A stretch of DNA of 64,000 bases from Dromiciops gliroides (Eukaryota; Chordata; Mammalia; Microbiotheria; Microbiotheriidae): contig NC_057864.1 of assembly GCF_019393635.1 (NCBI RefSeq), positions 445,168,822-445,232,821 of the forward strand, in the 5' to 3' direction. Shown in pieces: positions 55,073 through 64,000 of the stretch. Under the pieces are notes generated by a model that did not search any database, was not told where the DNA came from, and saw nothing but the letters and a program-made list of their open reading frames with translations. Each line of letters opens with the position of its first letter. Positions within the stretch are counted from its first letter, which is position 1. The translations under genes and the position numbers were made by a program.

Positions 55073-55223
55073 GGGGCAGCTAGATGGCAAAGTGGATAGA
55101 GCACCAGCCCTGGAGTCAGGAGTACCTAAGTTCAAATCCAGCCTCAGACACTTAACACTTACTAGCTGTGTGACCCTGGGCAAGTCACTTAACCCCAATT
55201 GCCTCACTTAAAAAAAAAAAAAG
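55073..55223 (+). mobile_element. CORE-SINE with poly(A)
   Basis: GGGGGCAGCTAGATGGCAAA to CCCCAATTGCCTCAC plus A tail. AAAAGGCATAAC duplicated on both sides. Confidence 0.93.
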
Positions 55224-55379
55224 GCATAACAAAAGGACTCTCAGGCATCACAGTACTTGCCCTGGGCTTCAACTTCACAGGTAAGGCTGATTAGCCAAGA
55301 CAATGGACAAAAGGTCATAATTCCAGAATCAAGAGAGGAAATCCAACTTAGGTGAAAAAATGACTTCCAGGTCAATAGC

Positions 55380-55560
55380 CATCCTAGATCCACTGCATCC
55401 ATACACATATGCATACACACATCCATACATGCATACATGAATGCATACACACATCCATATATGTATATACATATATGTGAATATAAACAGATATTTCTGT
55501 ATGTGTATATTTATATTATATATATAAATATATGTGTGTGTCTTATATACATATATACAG
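55380..55560. repeat. CATA/TATA-rich low-complexity DNA
   Basis: CATACACACATCC and ATATGTATATAC-type units without a single period. Confidence 0.85.
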
Positions 55561-56039
55561 TAGGTCTACAACAACAACAAGAATGACAAGATTGGGCTAG
55601 ACAAAATAAGGTGGCTCGGGAAATATGGGCAATGCCAATCAGGCGTTAGCGTTTGCCTTGTCCATCAAGATTACCTATTCATGCTTCCAGGCTTGGGAAA
55701 AGAGTAAAACTGCCATTAAACACTATCCAGGTGAAATGAAAAGGGGACAAAACTAGGGATGATATTACAGAGAGTTAATAGGGATCTTCAAGGCAAGAGC
55801 TGATGATGCAGCAGAAGATTTTGGAGAAAGCCCTAGAATGGACGTTGGAAGCACACAGTGAACAATGTCGGTTAACATTCCACTTCTTGTGCTTTGGTTT
55901 CTCCATTCATAGAAAATGGATAGAATACCTTCCCCTAACCTAGTCTAGAAAGATTTTTTTTTTTAAGCAGAAACCTGGAAAAAAAAAAAGCAATCTGGTC
56001 TCTTGCGAAGAAAGGCACCATTAGAATTCAAGGCATAAT

Positions 56040-56860
56040 CATCATCACCATAATTTTTGTGGTCATGTTTGTTCTCTGGTAGACTTACCCAAGTGGCCTT
56101 GGGGCAGCATCTGATGGTGCTGGGGGACTTTAACTACCCAGTTATCTGCTGGAAAAGCAATATAGCAGGCCACAGATCATCAAACAAGTTCTTAATGGGG
56201 GTTGGGGAAATTTCTTAGGGTAAAAGAAGATACTGAGTATGGTGGCTGTCCATTTGATCTTTATCAAACAACAAGTAATTAGTTTGTGGATGAAAAGCCA
56301 GATCAAGTCCTTGGATAAAGCCAGTATAGAATGATAGAGAATTAACAAGATAGGAAAAGGGAAGAATTGGAAGCCAGTAGAAAAGAGAGTCCAAGGAAAG
56401 GGAGGGAAAAAAGAATTCAAGGGAATTGGATGCTTTTTAAACAAGGACAAGAGAGAAAGTTATCTTAGTGTAGAAGAAGAAGAGGACCAGTAAGACCCCT
56501 AAATCTTTACCCCATGCCTGGTTCTAATCTCCATATCTTAAAGTGAATAGTAAGGAACCAGAAATGGTTAAGGAGGAAAACAGCAACGAAAAGAATAAAG
56601 CTAAGTTGTAAAGAGACTATGAGAAAAGACTGAAGAAGCTGGGTTAGGGTTAGTTTAGGAAGAGATTGACAACCATTTTTTTAAAAAGGACATTAGAATG
56701 CCTAATTTCCACAAAATATAGATCTAATGGGCAATAGATTTTAAAAACCCTTAAGATCTTGAAGTCAGCTGTATAGGCTTGTCTGGAGACAGGGGGCTCA
56801 ACTAAATGACCTTTCCCAAATATGGAAACAAAATTCTATGATTCTCCAACTCCAGGATAA
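56040..56860 (+). mobile_element. L3/CR1 LINE relic with endonuclease motif
   Basis: At 56114 the frame reads [16 protein letters not shown], matching the GDFNYPxICW block of CR1-group endonucleases. Downstream, GAAAAGACTGAAGAAGCTGG, AACTAAATGACC and AATTCTATGATTCTC at 56845 are the 3' end. Stops and gaps interrupt the frame; it is inactive. 55561-56039 just before it may be more of the same but I cannot show it. Confidence 0.7.
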
Positions 56861-56964
56861 AGGGGTCTTTGCTTTTTAAACCAGTATTTTAACACAGGAA
56901 GGAAATTTAGGCAAATGCCGACTTCTGAGTTCTATGAAGTCTTGATCTCAAGCATTATCCTTGT

Positions 56965-57055
56965 AAATTATATGTATATGTACATGTATATGTATGCACA
57001 TGTGTGTATATATATATACACATATGCATATATATATATATATATATATATATTT
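56965..57055. repeat. TA/CA-rich microsatellite
   Basis: ATATGTATATGTACATG, then an (AT)n run at 57028-57052. Confidence 0.95.
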
Positions 57056-57077
57056 GCAGGAAATACATATAAGGTAT

Positions 57078-57224
57078 TTTTTTTCCTAGGCAGGACAATG
57101 AAGGTTAAGTGACTTGCCCAGGGTCACACAGCTATTAAGTGTCAAGTGTCTGAGGCCACATTTGAACTCAGATCCTCCTGAATCCAGGGCCAGTGCTTTA
57201 TCCACTGCACCACCTATCTGCCCC
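57078..57224 (-). mobile_element. CORE-SINE, antisense
   Basis: CTAGGCAGGACAATGAAGGT to CACCTATCTGCCCC. Confidence 0.9.
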
Positions 57225-57384
57225 ACAAATGATATTTTGAACTAACATTTAAAATCCTTCCACAAAAAGTTAAAGCTCTAAGAGACACTCATGGTTCACC
57301 CACTTCTCTGAGGCTTAGCTGCCCTAGGGTAGGCAAATAGTTTTCCTAGATCCCAGGTTCTCTATACCTTGGGAGTGTTGCCAT

Positions 57385-57575
57385 TGCCCACGAGAGACAA
57401 TGCAGTGCAACAGGTTAAGGGCACTAGATTTGGACTCAGGAGACCCTCAAACACTCAGTAGCTGTGTGATGTTGGATGAGTCACTTAACATTCCTGTGCC
57501 TCAGTTTCTTCATCTGTAAAATGAAGAATTTGATAGCTCTTAAGGTTCTTTCCAGATCTAAATCTACAATCCTGC
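57385..57575 (+). mobile_element. MIR-type SINE
   Basis: GGGCACTAGATTTGGACTCA, GAGTCACTTAACATTCCTG, CCTCAGTTTCTTCATCTG, TAAAATGAAGAATTTG. Confidence 0.8.
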
Positions 57576-57876
57576 TCATAGATGTTACATTCTGAGTCTA
57601 CGCATGCACAACCCCCAAGTGTGGTATGTCTCAAGTCCTTCCTTTGAAACTCTGCCTACCTAAAGAGGTACAGTGAGTGCCGAAAGAGAGGAGCTGGAAA
57701 AGGAAGGGAGGTTAAGTGTTTTGTTTTTCCCCAGTAGAGTGGTTACCAAGGCTGAGTGCCACCCACTCCCATCTGTCACCCTCTGGTTTCCCTCAAGTGA
57801 GGATACCATTTGGCAAACCAGAAAACAATGGGAAAGAGCAGGGTGGGGGAAGGGAGAAGCACAATTCTCTACTTAC

Positions 57877-58266
57877 TAAGAGGAAGAACAATGATGGGTA
57901 TGTTCTTGGGGCGTTTGCTTTCCTTGTCAATGAACTCGCCAGTGACCGTTTTCTCTCGCTCAGTCACCCTGCAGTTGTATTTACCACTGTCCTCCTGGCG
58001 AAGGTGGTAGATCTTCAGTACAAAGACACTGTCACTCTCTTTGGACACCTTGAGCTGGCCCCGACTTTCCCGCTGGGCAAATTCACTGTTAAGCACAGGC
58101 ACAGCATTGGGCCCCAGGCTGGCGATGAGGGAGCTGTTGAAAGCCCAGGAGACGGCAAAGTAGCGGTCAGGAACATTCTGGGCCTCAAGGATACAGCGGA
58201 ACTCTACTGGATCTCCGACTGTGTACAGCCGTCTGTCTGTCTCTAGTCGAACACTGAACTCTTTGT
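57877..58266 (-). CDS. IGSF3: IGSF3 coding exon, third Ig domain (V-type)
   Basis: This 390-nt exon encodes 130 residues of the extracellular part. It starts after a TTTCTCAG acceptor with the last two bases of an Asp codon (DKEFSVRLE) and ends in the first base of a Lys codon before a strong GTAAGT donor, so both edges are phase 1. The V-domain marks are all present: the first Cys in FRCILEAQ, the core Trp in VSWAFN, and the second Cys in DSGKYNCRV. The NSS after the core Trp is a possible N-glycosylation site. In the EWI-type position after the second Cys it has TEREK rather than Glu-Trp-x. It is nearly identical to human IGSF3 here, which settles the gene against its paralogues PTGFRN, IGSF8 and CD101. 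It is the most 5' coding exon in the window. Confidence 0.97.
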
Positions 58267-58519
58267 CTGAGAAAGGAATGGAATAGAATGGGGGAAAGAA
58301 GAGATGAGTGGTCACTGATGCCAAAAGATACATATCATTCAACCTGCTTCAGATGAATATAGGTTTCCAATTGGTCAAAATATGCCAATAAACCACTGGA
58401 CAGAAATAACCTATTAATATTCTAAGATAATGACAACGCAACCATGTCCCTGAGAGATGGAACCCAGATTCGTTTAGGACCAAGCGACACCTAGAAGTCA
58501 GAGAAATCTCGAGCCTGGA

Positions 58520-58628
58520 TTGATTAATTCTAAGGATGTAAGCTCCTTGAAGGGAGGAACTGACTTCAGATTTTAATCTGTATCCCTGGCACTTAGCAAA
58601 ATGTTAAGGGCTTAATAAATTCCATCCC
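58520..58628 (+). mobile_element. L2 3' end
   Basis: GATGTAAGCTCCTTGAAGGG, TATCCCTGGCACTTAGCA, AAGGGCTTAATAAATTCC. Confidence 0.75.
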
Positions 58629-59054
58629 TTTCCCTCTCTTTCTTTGTCTCCACTTCTCTCTTCTTTCTATCCTCTCCTTTGTTCCCCCAACCCCCCCCCC
58701 CGTCTCTATTCCTGCCCTTCTCTCCTGTATGTTAGACTGACAGTATCTAAGACCTGAGACCACAGATCCCAACTCCAGCTCAGCCCTAGAACTGATCAGC
58801 TTTCCTCTGAAACAGCAGCTCTCTCAGGCCTACACATGACCAATATCCAAGAGAAAAATAAGGAGACTCTAGAAATTCCAGAATGGAAAACGAGATTTAA
58901 GAAAATCTGTCTACCCCACCTACCCATAAACACTCCATCCAGCTACCTGCCCTGTTACTCATAAATATTCAAAGATGATCAGAATGAGATTTTGCTATAT
59001 TCTCCCTCATATGGTTCAGTCAACAAGAATTTATTAATTGCTTACCCTATACAG

Positions 59055-59292
59055 GGTAGATAGGTGGCTCGGTGGATAGAACACTGGGTCTGGAGTCAGG
59101 AAAACCTGAGTTGAAATCTGGCTTCAGACACTCACTAACTGTATGACCCTGGGAAAGTCATTTAACCATGTTTGCCTTAGTTTCCTTAACTGTAAAATGA
59201 GCTGGAGAGGGAAGTGGCAAACCACTCCAGTATCTTTGCCAAGAAAACCCCCAAAGAGTCGGACACAACTAAAAGTGACTGAACAAGATGAC
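59055..59292 (+). mobile_element. SINE with RTE-type tail
   Basis: AGGGTAGATAGGTGGCTCGG head; GCTGGAGAGGGAAGTGGCAA, ACTCCAGTATCTTTGCC and GAGTCGGACACAACTAAAAG tail. Confidence 0.88.
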
Positions 59293-59299
59293 GACTATG

Positions 59300-60300
59300 T
59301 ACCAGGGACAGTACCAAATTCTGGAAATACAAAGAAAGGCAAAAATTATCTCTGCCCTCAAAGAATTTACATTCTAATGGGGAACATGACATGTATTTTG
59401 TTTTTGTTTTTGTTTTTTTGGTTAGGCAATTGGGGTTAAGTGACTTGCTCAGGGTCACACAGCCAGTAAGTTGTTAAGTGTCTGAGGCTGGATTTGAACT
59501 CAGGTACTCCTGACTCCAGGGCCAGTGCTCTATCCACTGCGCCATCTAGCTGCCCTGGGAACATGACATGTAAATAAACAGGTAGGTATATGTATGTGTA
59601 CACACACACCCCAGTTACATAAAGAGTAGAAGAGAAGTGATGTCACAGGAGAAGGCTCCACCAGCCTGGGGTCCTTGGAAAGGTCTCCTGCAAAAGGTGC
59701 CATTTGAACTGAACCTTGAAGGAAGCTAAGGATTCTAAGAGACAGATGTGAGGAGGGAGAACAGTTCAGGCCCTGGGGTCAGCAATTCAAAAGCCCAGAG
59801 ATAGGAAATGCAGTATCGTGTTTGAGGAACAGCAGCCAGGCCAGAGAGTACATAGAAAGGAGCCAAGTTCAAGACAATTAGAGAGGTAGGAGGGGGTCAG
59901 ATTCTAGAGAGCTTTAACTGCAAAGAAGGCATTTATTCGAGCCTGGAGGTTAACAGGGAGTCATTGGAATCTACTGAGTAGGGGGAAAACATTGTCACAC
60001 CTGCACTTTAAGATCACTTTGGGGGCTGAGTGGCTGACAGAGTGTATTGGGGAAGGACCTGAGGTAGGGAGACTAATTAGAAAGTTATTGCAATACTCTA
60101 GGCAAGAAGTGAGGAGTGACCAAAATACGTGTGCGAGGAGAGTGCAAAGGATGTAGAAGAGACATTTTGTAATGGCAGATGTGACAAGATTTGTAACACA
60201 TCGGACAAGCAGAGTGACTGAGAGTGAGGGGTTATGGATACTATGGGAGGCAGATATCATCAAATAAGGCAGGACAGGCAAACTCAACAGAATCTTATGG
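59300..60300 (-). mobile_element. L2, antisense, split by a SINE
   Basis: TCTGCCCTCAAAGAATTTAC, GCCATTTGAACTGAACCTTG, GAGGAACAGCAGCCAGGCC, AGATCACTTTGGGGGCTGAG, TTATTGCAATACTCTAGGC follow antisense L2 order. Confidence 0.8.
59399..59557 (-). mobile_element. CORE-SINE, antisense, in L2
   Basis: TTTTTGTTTTTTTGGTTAGG to CATCTAGCTGCCC. GGGAACATGACATGTA duplicated on both sides. Confidence 0.93.
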
Positions 60301-60477
60301 GAGAAATTAAAGTTAGCCTCTCATTGGAAGTCCACCAATTAGACCCAATCTTTTAGGACAAACTCTTAAGTGGGGTTTTCAAACATTCTGAAAAGGTTTT
60401 GATTTTGTCCAAGAAGGAAGGCATGAAGGTCAGAGGTACTCTTTCCCCCCCTAAGGAATCATTTAGTCACTAACAGA

Positions 60478-60570
60478 AGGAGCTGTTATAGCTCAGTAGA
60501 GAAAGGGCTAAGCTTGGCCGGAGTCAGTAAGACCAGACTTCAAATCTCACCTTTGAAATTAACTAGCTGA
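60478..60570 (+). mobile_element. MIR fragment
   Basis: AGCTGTTATAGCTCAGTAGAG, CTTCAAATCTCACC. Confidence 0.5.
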
Positions 60571-61084
60571 AAAAAAAATTGTGAACCAGTGTTTTTATCA
60601 GCTTTACATACATTTAAAAAACAAAAAAGAGGAAGAGGAACAAGAAGAAGCCGGGGCATGACACAGTCAGGAAGAGGGGAGGCTGTCATGAAAGGATGCC
60701 TTGAGGGGAATGGCAGAACTGGTTTCCCTGATCCATTTGATAATTTCTAGCTCAAAGCCCCTGGGACTGAGAAAACCCAGGTCCTCTGCAAAGCATGAAG
60801 TCTGGTTCAGGAATAGACAATGTCTTAATTGTGGGAGAGATGGACCATATTAAGCAGAGCTACATCTAATGATCTCTTATCTGGCATGCCTTTGAGCTAC
60901 CTGCCTATACCTACTTTTTTCTTTTATACCCCACTCCCCTCCTCCCTCAAAAAAAAAAATTCCATTGAAAATACCCTTCCACTCACTAGTCCCCTAATAT
61001 GGCTTGTTTCTCTCAACTCTGAAGATGTCAGCACCATCTATACTGTTGCATCCATAGCAAAATGCCATCACTAGTGTTTATTTG

Positions 61085-61400
61085 GGGGCGAGAAAAACGA
61101 TGGATTTGGAATCAGAAGAACCTGGTCTCAAGTTCTGGTTTTGTGTGATGTCAGGCAAAGGATTTCACCTCTTTGGGCCTCAGTTTCCTCCTCTGTAAAA
61201 TGAAAGACTGAACTCTAAATGACCTTGGGCTCCTTCCAGTTCTACCACTGATCCTATGGCCATGGATGAGTTACTTAACCCTGCTGAGTCCCTGAAACAG
61301 GGACAGTACCTGTAGAATCTACCTGATGGGGCTCCTGTGAGGTTCATGAGATAAGATGTATGAGGTGTTAGCAAACCTTAAAGCACAATACAAGTATCAG
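61085..61400 (+). mobile_element. Two consecutive MIR relics
   Basis: GGATTTGGAATCAGAAGAAC with GGCCTCAGTTTCCTCCTC, then GAGTTACTTAACCCTGC with CCTGTGAGGTTCATGAG. Confidence 0.65.
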
Positions 61401-61487
61401 GAATAAGTACATAATACAAATATATTATATAATAAGTTAAGATAGCACAGGTTTACTTTCTTAGGATCATAGATTTAGAGCTAGTTG

Positions 61488-61735
61488 TTCAGTCATTTTT
61501 CAATCCTGTCAGACTCTCCATGACCCCATTTGGGGTTTTCTTGGCAAAGAGAAAGATTTGCCATTTCCTTCTCCAGCTCATTTTACAGATGAGGAAACCA
61601 AGGTAAACAGGCTTAAGTGATTTGCCCAAGGCTACACAGTTAGTGAGTATCTGGGGCCACATTTGAAGTCACAAAGATAAGTCTTCCTGATTCCAGGCCA
61701 GGCACTCCATCCACTGCACCACCTAGCTGCCCCAT
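61488..61735 (-). mobile_element. SINE with RTE-type tail, antisense
   Basis: GTTGTTCAGTCATTTTTCAA, CCCCATTTGGGGTTTTCTTG, TTTGCCATTTCCTTCTCC, to CACCTAGCTGCCCC. Confidence 0.9.
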
Positions 61736-61754
61736 TAGAGCTAGAAGAGACTTC

Positions 61755-61890
61755 AAAGGTGGTCTACTCCAACCTTTTCTTTTTACAGGTAAGGAAATAG
61801 GCTTAGAGACTTAGTAAGTATCAGAGGCAGGATTTGAACCAGGGTCTCTCAGGGTCCAGAGCTAGCTTTATTTCCATTAAGTCCAATTGC
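61755..61890 (-). mobile_element. MIR, antisense
   Basis: CTTTTTACAGGTAAGGAAAT, GGATTTGAACCAGGGTCTC. Confidence 0.6.
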
Positions 61891-62409
61891 CTCTTCACTG
61901 TCATGTAATTACTATACAACCCGGGCCACCATGTATGTGGCACAGCTGGGGTAGGAAGCTTTTTTGCGGTAGGGAGAAGAGCCATAGCCCAGTGGTGACT
62001 TCATCACCCACTGGCTTATCTCTCCGTCTGCTCCCAGGCAACTTCTCCCTGAACTGTTTCCACAGCATTAAGTATGATTTGGGAAGGATACTAATTGAAG
62101 CCAGCTATCACCAGAGTGAAACAGACAGGAGGTGATATACTGACGCTACAACCATCTTTCTTTCCGTTAATCTGGGATTGTCTTTCAAAAAGATGGGGCT
62201 TGGGCGAATTTGCATGTCAGATTTGGAAAATCCTAACTCCAAATAGGTATGATTAAAATAAAGATGATTAAACTCAAGCAACCTAATTCAAGTGCACTCG
62301 GGATTTGACTGATCTTAAAAAAGTTACTCAGGATAAGGAAGAAAGACTAGAGTAAGAAGCCTGAAGAAAGACCTTCTTTCAACTCAAAAGCCCTTTCCCC
62401 TTTGGCCTG

Positions 62410-63395
62410 CTTTTCCCGAACCAGCTGAACCAGTGAATCTTTTTCATGCACTGGACATCCCAGCCAAACTGGCCCAGTTGCTGTTCTCTAAATTTGCCAT
62501 TCCAGTTCCTTTCTTTTGAAGCTGTCCCTCCCTCTTGACCCCCACCTCAGAGGATCCCCAATTCCTTCAAGGCTCTTCTTCTGACCTTCCCAGGTGTTAC
62601 CTCCCCACCCCCAACTAAAATCCCATACATATTTTGTATTTTCTTATCCGTGTGCACACTGTCTCCCTCTAGTAGAATGTGAGCTCCCTAGGGATGGGGA
62701 CTGACTCTGTTTTTGTCCTTTATACCTAACGCCCACCATTTTGCCTGGAATACAGTAGGTACTATCAGAGTCTGACCACATCATTCTCCCAATCAATCGA
62801 CTTCCTATTGCCTGAAAAATAAAATATAAACTCCTCTTGATGGCACGGAAGGTCCTTTATGAGCTGGCCCCCACCCTACCTTTCTAACCTTATTCTCTCT
62901 TATTCCCTTTCTCCCACTCTGTGGCCCAAAGGGCCTTCTTGTTCCTCACACATGAGACTCATCTCCTGGTACCTTTTCATGGACTATGTGTCCTCCATGC
63001 CTGAAATATACTCCCCTCCTCACCTTGGCCTCTTAGAATTCCTCATTTTGGGGGCAGCTAGGTGGCGCAGCAAATAGAGCACCGGCCCTGGAGTCAGGAG
63101 GACCTGAGTTCAAATCCAGCCTCAGATACTTAACAATTACTAGCTGTGTGACTCTAGGCAAGTCACTTAACCCCAACTGCCTCACTAAAAAAAAAAAAAA
63201 ATTCCTCATTCCCCCCCCTCCCCCAAACTCAGCTCAAGCATGGCCTTCTAAACAAAGCTTTCCCTGAGCACCTCCCCCACTCCCAGCTGCTAACAGCCAA
63301 CTCACTTCTGTATTTGTAATCCAGACACCTACACTTTAGTGTCTATTACCCAGTAGGAGCTTAATAAATACTTGTTGACTGATTTTGATAGAGAA
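62410..63395 (+). mobile_element. Two consecutive L2 3' parts
   Basis: First: CCAGCCAAACTGGCCCAG, GAATGTGAGCTCCCTAGGG, AATACAGTAGGTAC. Second: GAAAAATAAAATATAAACTCC, GCACGGAAGGTCC, CATGCCTGAAATATAC, AGCTTAATAAATACTTGTTGAC. A SINE splits the second. Confidence 0.75.
63051..63201 (+). mobile_element. CORE-SINE with poly(A), in L2
   Basis: GGGGGCAGCTAGGTGGCGCA to CCCCAACTGCCTCAC plus A tail. GAATTCCTCATTT / AATTCCTCATTC flanks. Confidence 0.93.
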
Positions 63396-64000
63396 TGTAA
63401 ATGATCCCCAGCACCACAAAGTACCTTGTTTCTAACATGACCATAAACTTACACATGTACATGGATTGCACATGGATTGCATACATGTATGTGTGTGAAC
63501 CACACATCTCCCTAGATAAAATAGAAGCCTTGGCCAGCTCCTGAAACACAACAGTTTAATAAGCGCTCGCTGACTGATTAATACATTTTTGTCAAATGAA
63601 TTCATTTCAGGATGTCTAAAAGATTCAGAAGCTTCTGAATATGCCAGTCCTCGGGAGCTGCTTAGGAAGCCCCTACTTAATGACATGGCTTCAAGCTCTC
63701 ACACCCCATTAGATTTCCATAGAATTATGGAAATTAATAAATGCTACCTAACCATGGAGACTCGACCCCCTTTGAAGGCACAGAACAGCTAGAACAGAAG
63801 GTCTTAACCTGGGAAATGGGGGTGTGTGTCAGGGAGAGAGTAGTATCCCTGAATTTGGATGAGAAAAAACAGCATCTCTGGCTTCCTTTGTGATCCCTTG
63901 TATTTTACTAGACATATTTAAACACAGGAATCTGAGGTGGGTCCAGGCTTCAGCCAAAAGGCTCCACAGACACAAGGAAGGTTAAGAGTCTCTAAGCTAG

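Larger units (their letters stand above)
52956..57876 (-). other. IGSF3: IGSF3 intron, Ig3 to Ig4
   Basis: 4.9-kb GT-AG intron. 53650-54160 and 54340-54720 show nothing recognisable. A CATA-rich patch lies at 55380-55560 and an L3/CR1 relic at about 56040-56860. Confidence 0.9.
58267..64000 (-). other. IGSF3: IGSF3 intron upstream of the Ig3 exon (partial)
   Basis: At least 5.7 kb with no Ig-like exon, so the Ig2 exon lies beyond the window. 58630-59050, 60570-61080, 61895-62400 and 63400-64000 contain nothing I recognise; the rest is L2, MIR and SINE sequence. Confidence 0.8.

Noticed and set aside
57716..58246. 176-residue plus-strand open frame
   Set aside because: Antisense shadow of the conserved IGSF3 Ig3 exon; no similarity of its own.
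59640..60290. A possible exon cluster or novel transcript because of moderate GC and complexity
   Set aside because: It follows the antisense L2 consensus order over its whole length.

Overview
The window looks like nuclear DNA of a marsupial, most likely an Australian one. It is crowded with about 45 copies of a ~140-bp tRNA-derived CORE-SINE with A-rich tails that resembles the family called WSINE1. It also holds related SINEs ending in an RTE-type tail, marsupial-type L1 3' ends, and old L2, L3/CR1 and MIR relics. A dasyurid is my best guess within that group, but the sequence alone does not prove it.

The one real gene is the 3' part of IGSF3 (immunoglobulin superfamily member 3, EWI family), on the minus strand. 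Seven coding exons are present: six exons each carrying one V-type Ig domain (Ig3 to Ig8) at 58266-57877, 52955-52554, 47176-46772, 30046-29636, 26904-26497 and 18262-17831, then a terminal exon at 13880-13630 with the membrane helix, the cytoplasmic tail and the stop codon. All splice sites are GT-AG and every internal exon is phase 1-1. Together they encode 899 residues and read without a break. The signal peptide, Ig1 and Ig2 must lie beyond position 64000. The 3' UTR runs from 13629 downward, inside a 4.8-kb block (10.4-15.2 kb) almost empty of young SINEs.

Positions 1-10400 lie downstream of IGSF3. They hold L1 and L2 debris, SINEs, a 5'-truncated retrocopy of an epsin mRNA (EPN1-like; 4546-5515, minus strand) whose 3' UTR was later hit by a composite SINE, and two copies of a small mariner-like inverted-repeat element (5574-5786 and 9372-9640). 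Introns make up nearly everything between 13.9 and 64 kb. The largest, Ig5-Ig6 (30047-46771), carries L1, L2, L3 and many SINEs, plus a few repeat-free patches that may be conserved regulatory DNA.

Points of interest: the acidic run of human IGSF3 Ig8 is absent; a ~420-bp GGAA/GAAA microsatellite born from a SINE tail ends about 44 bp from the Ig7 splice donor; a four-repeat TTGGGG tract lies on the transcribed-sense strand; a perfect RFX X-box palindrome lies in the Ig7-Ig8 intron; and the epsin retrocopy is described above. I found no new multi-gene system. The window is one conserved vertebrate gene embedded in a dense transposon landscape.
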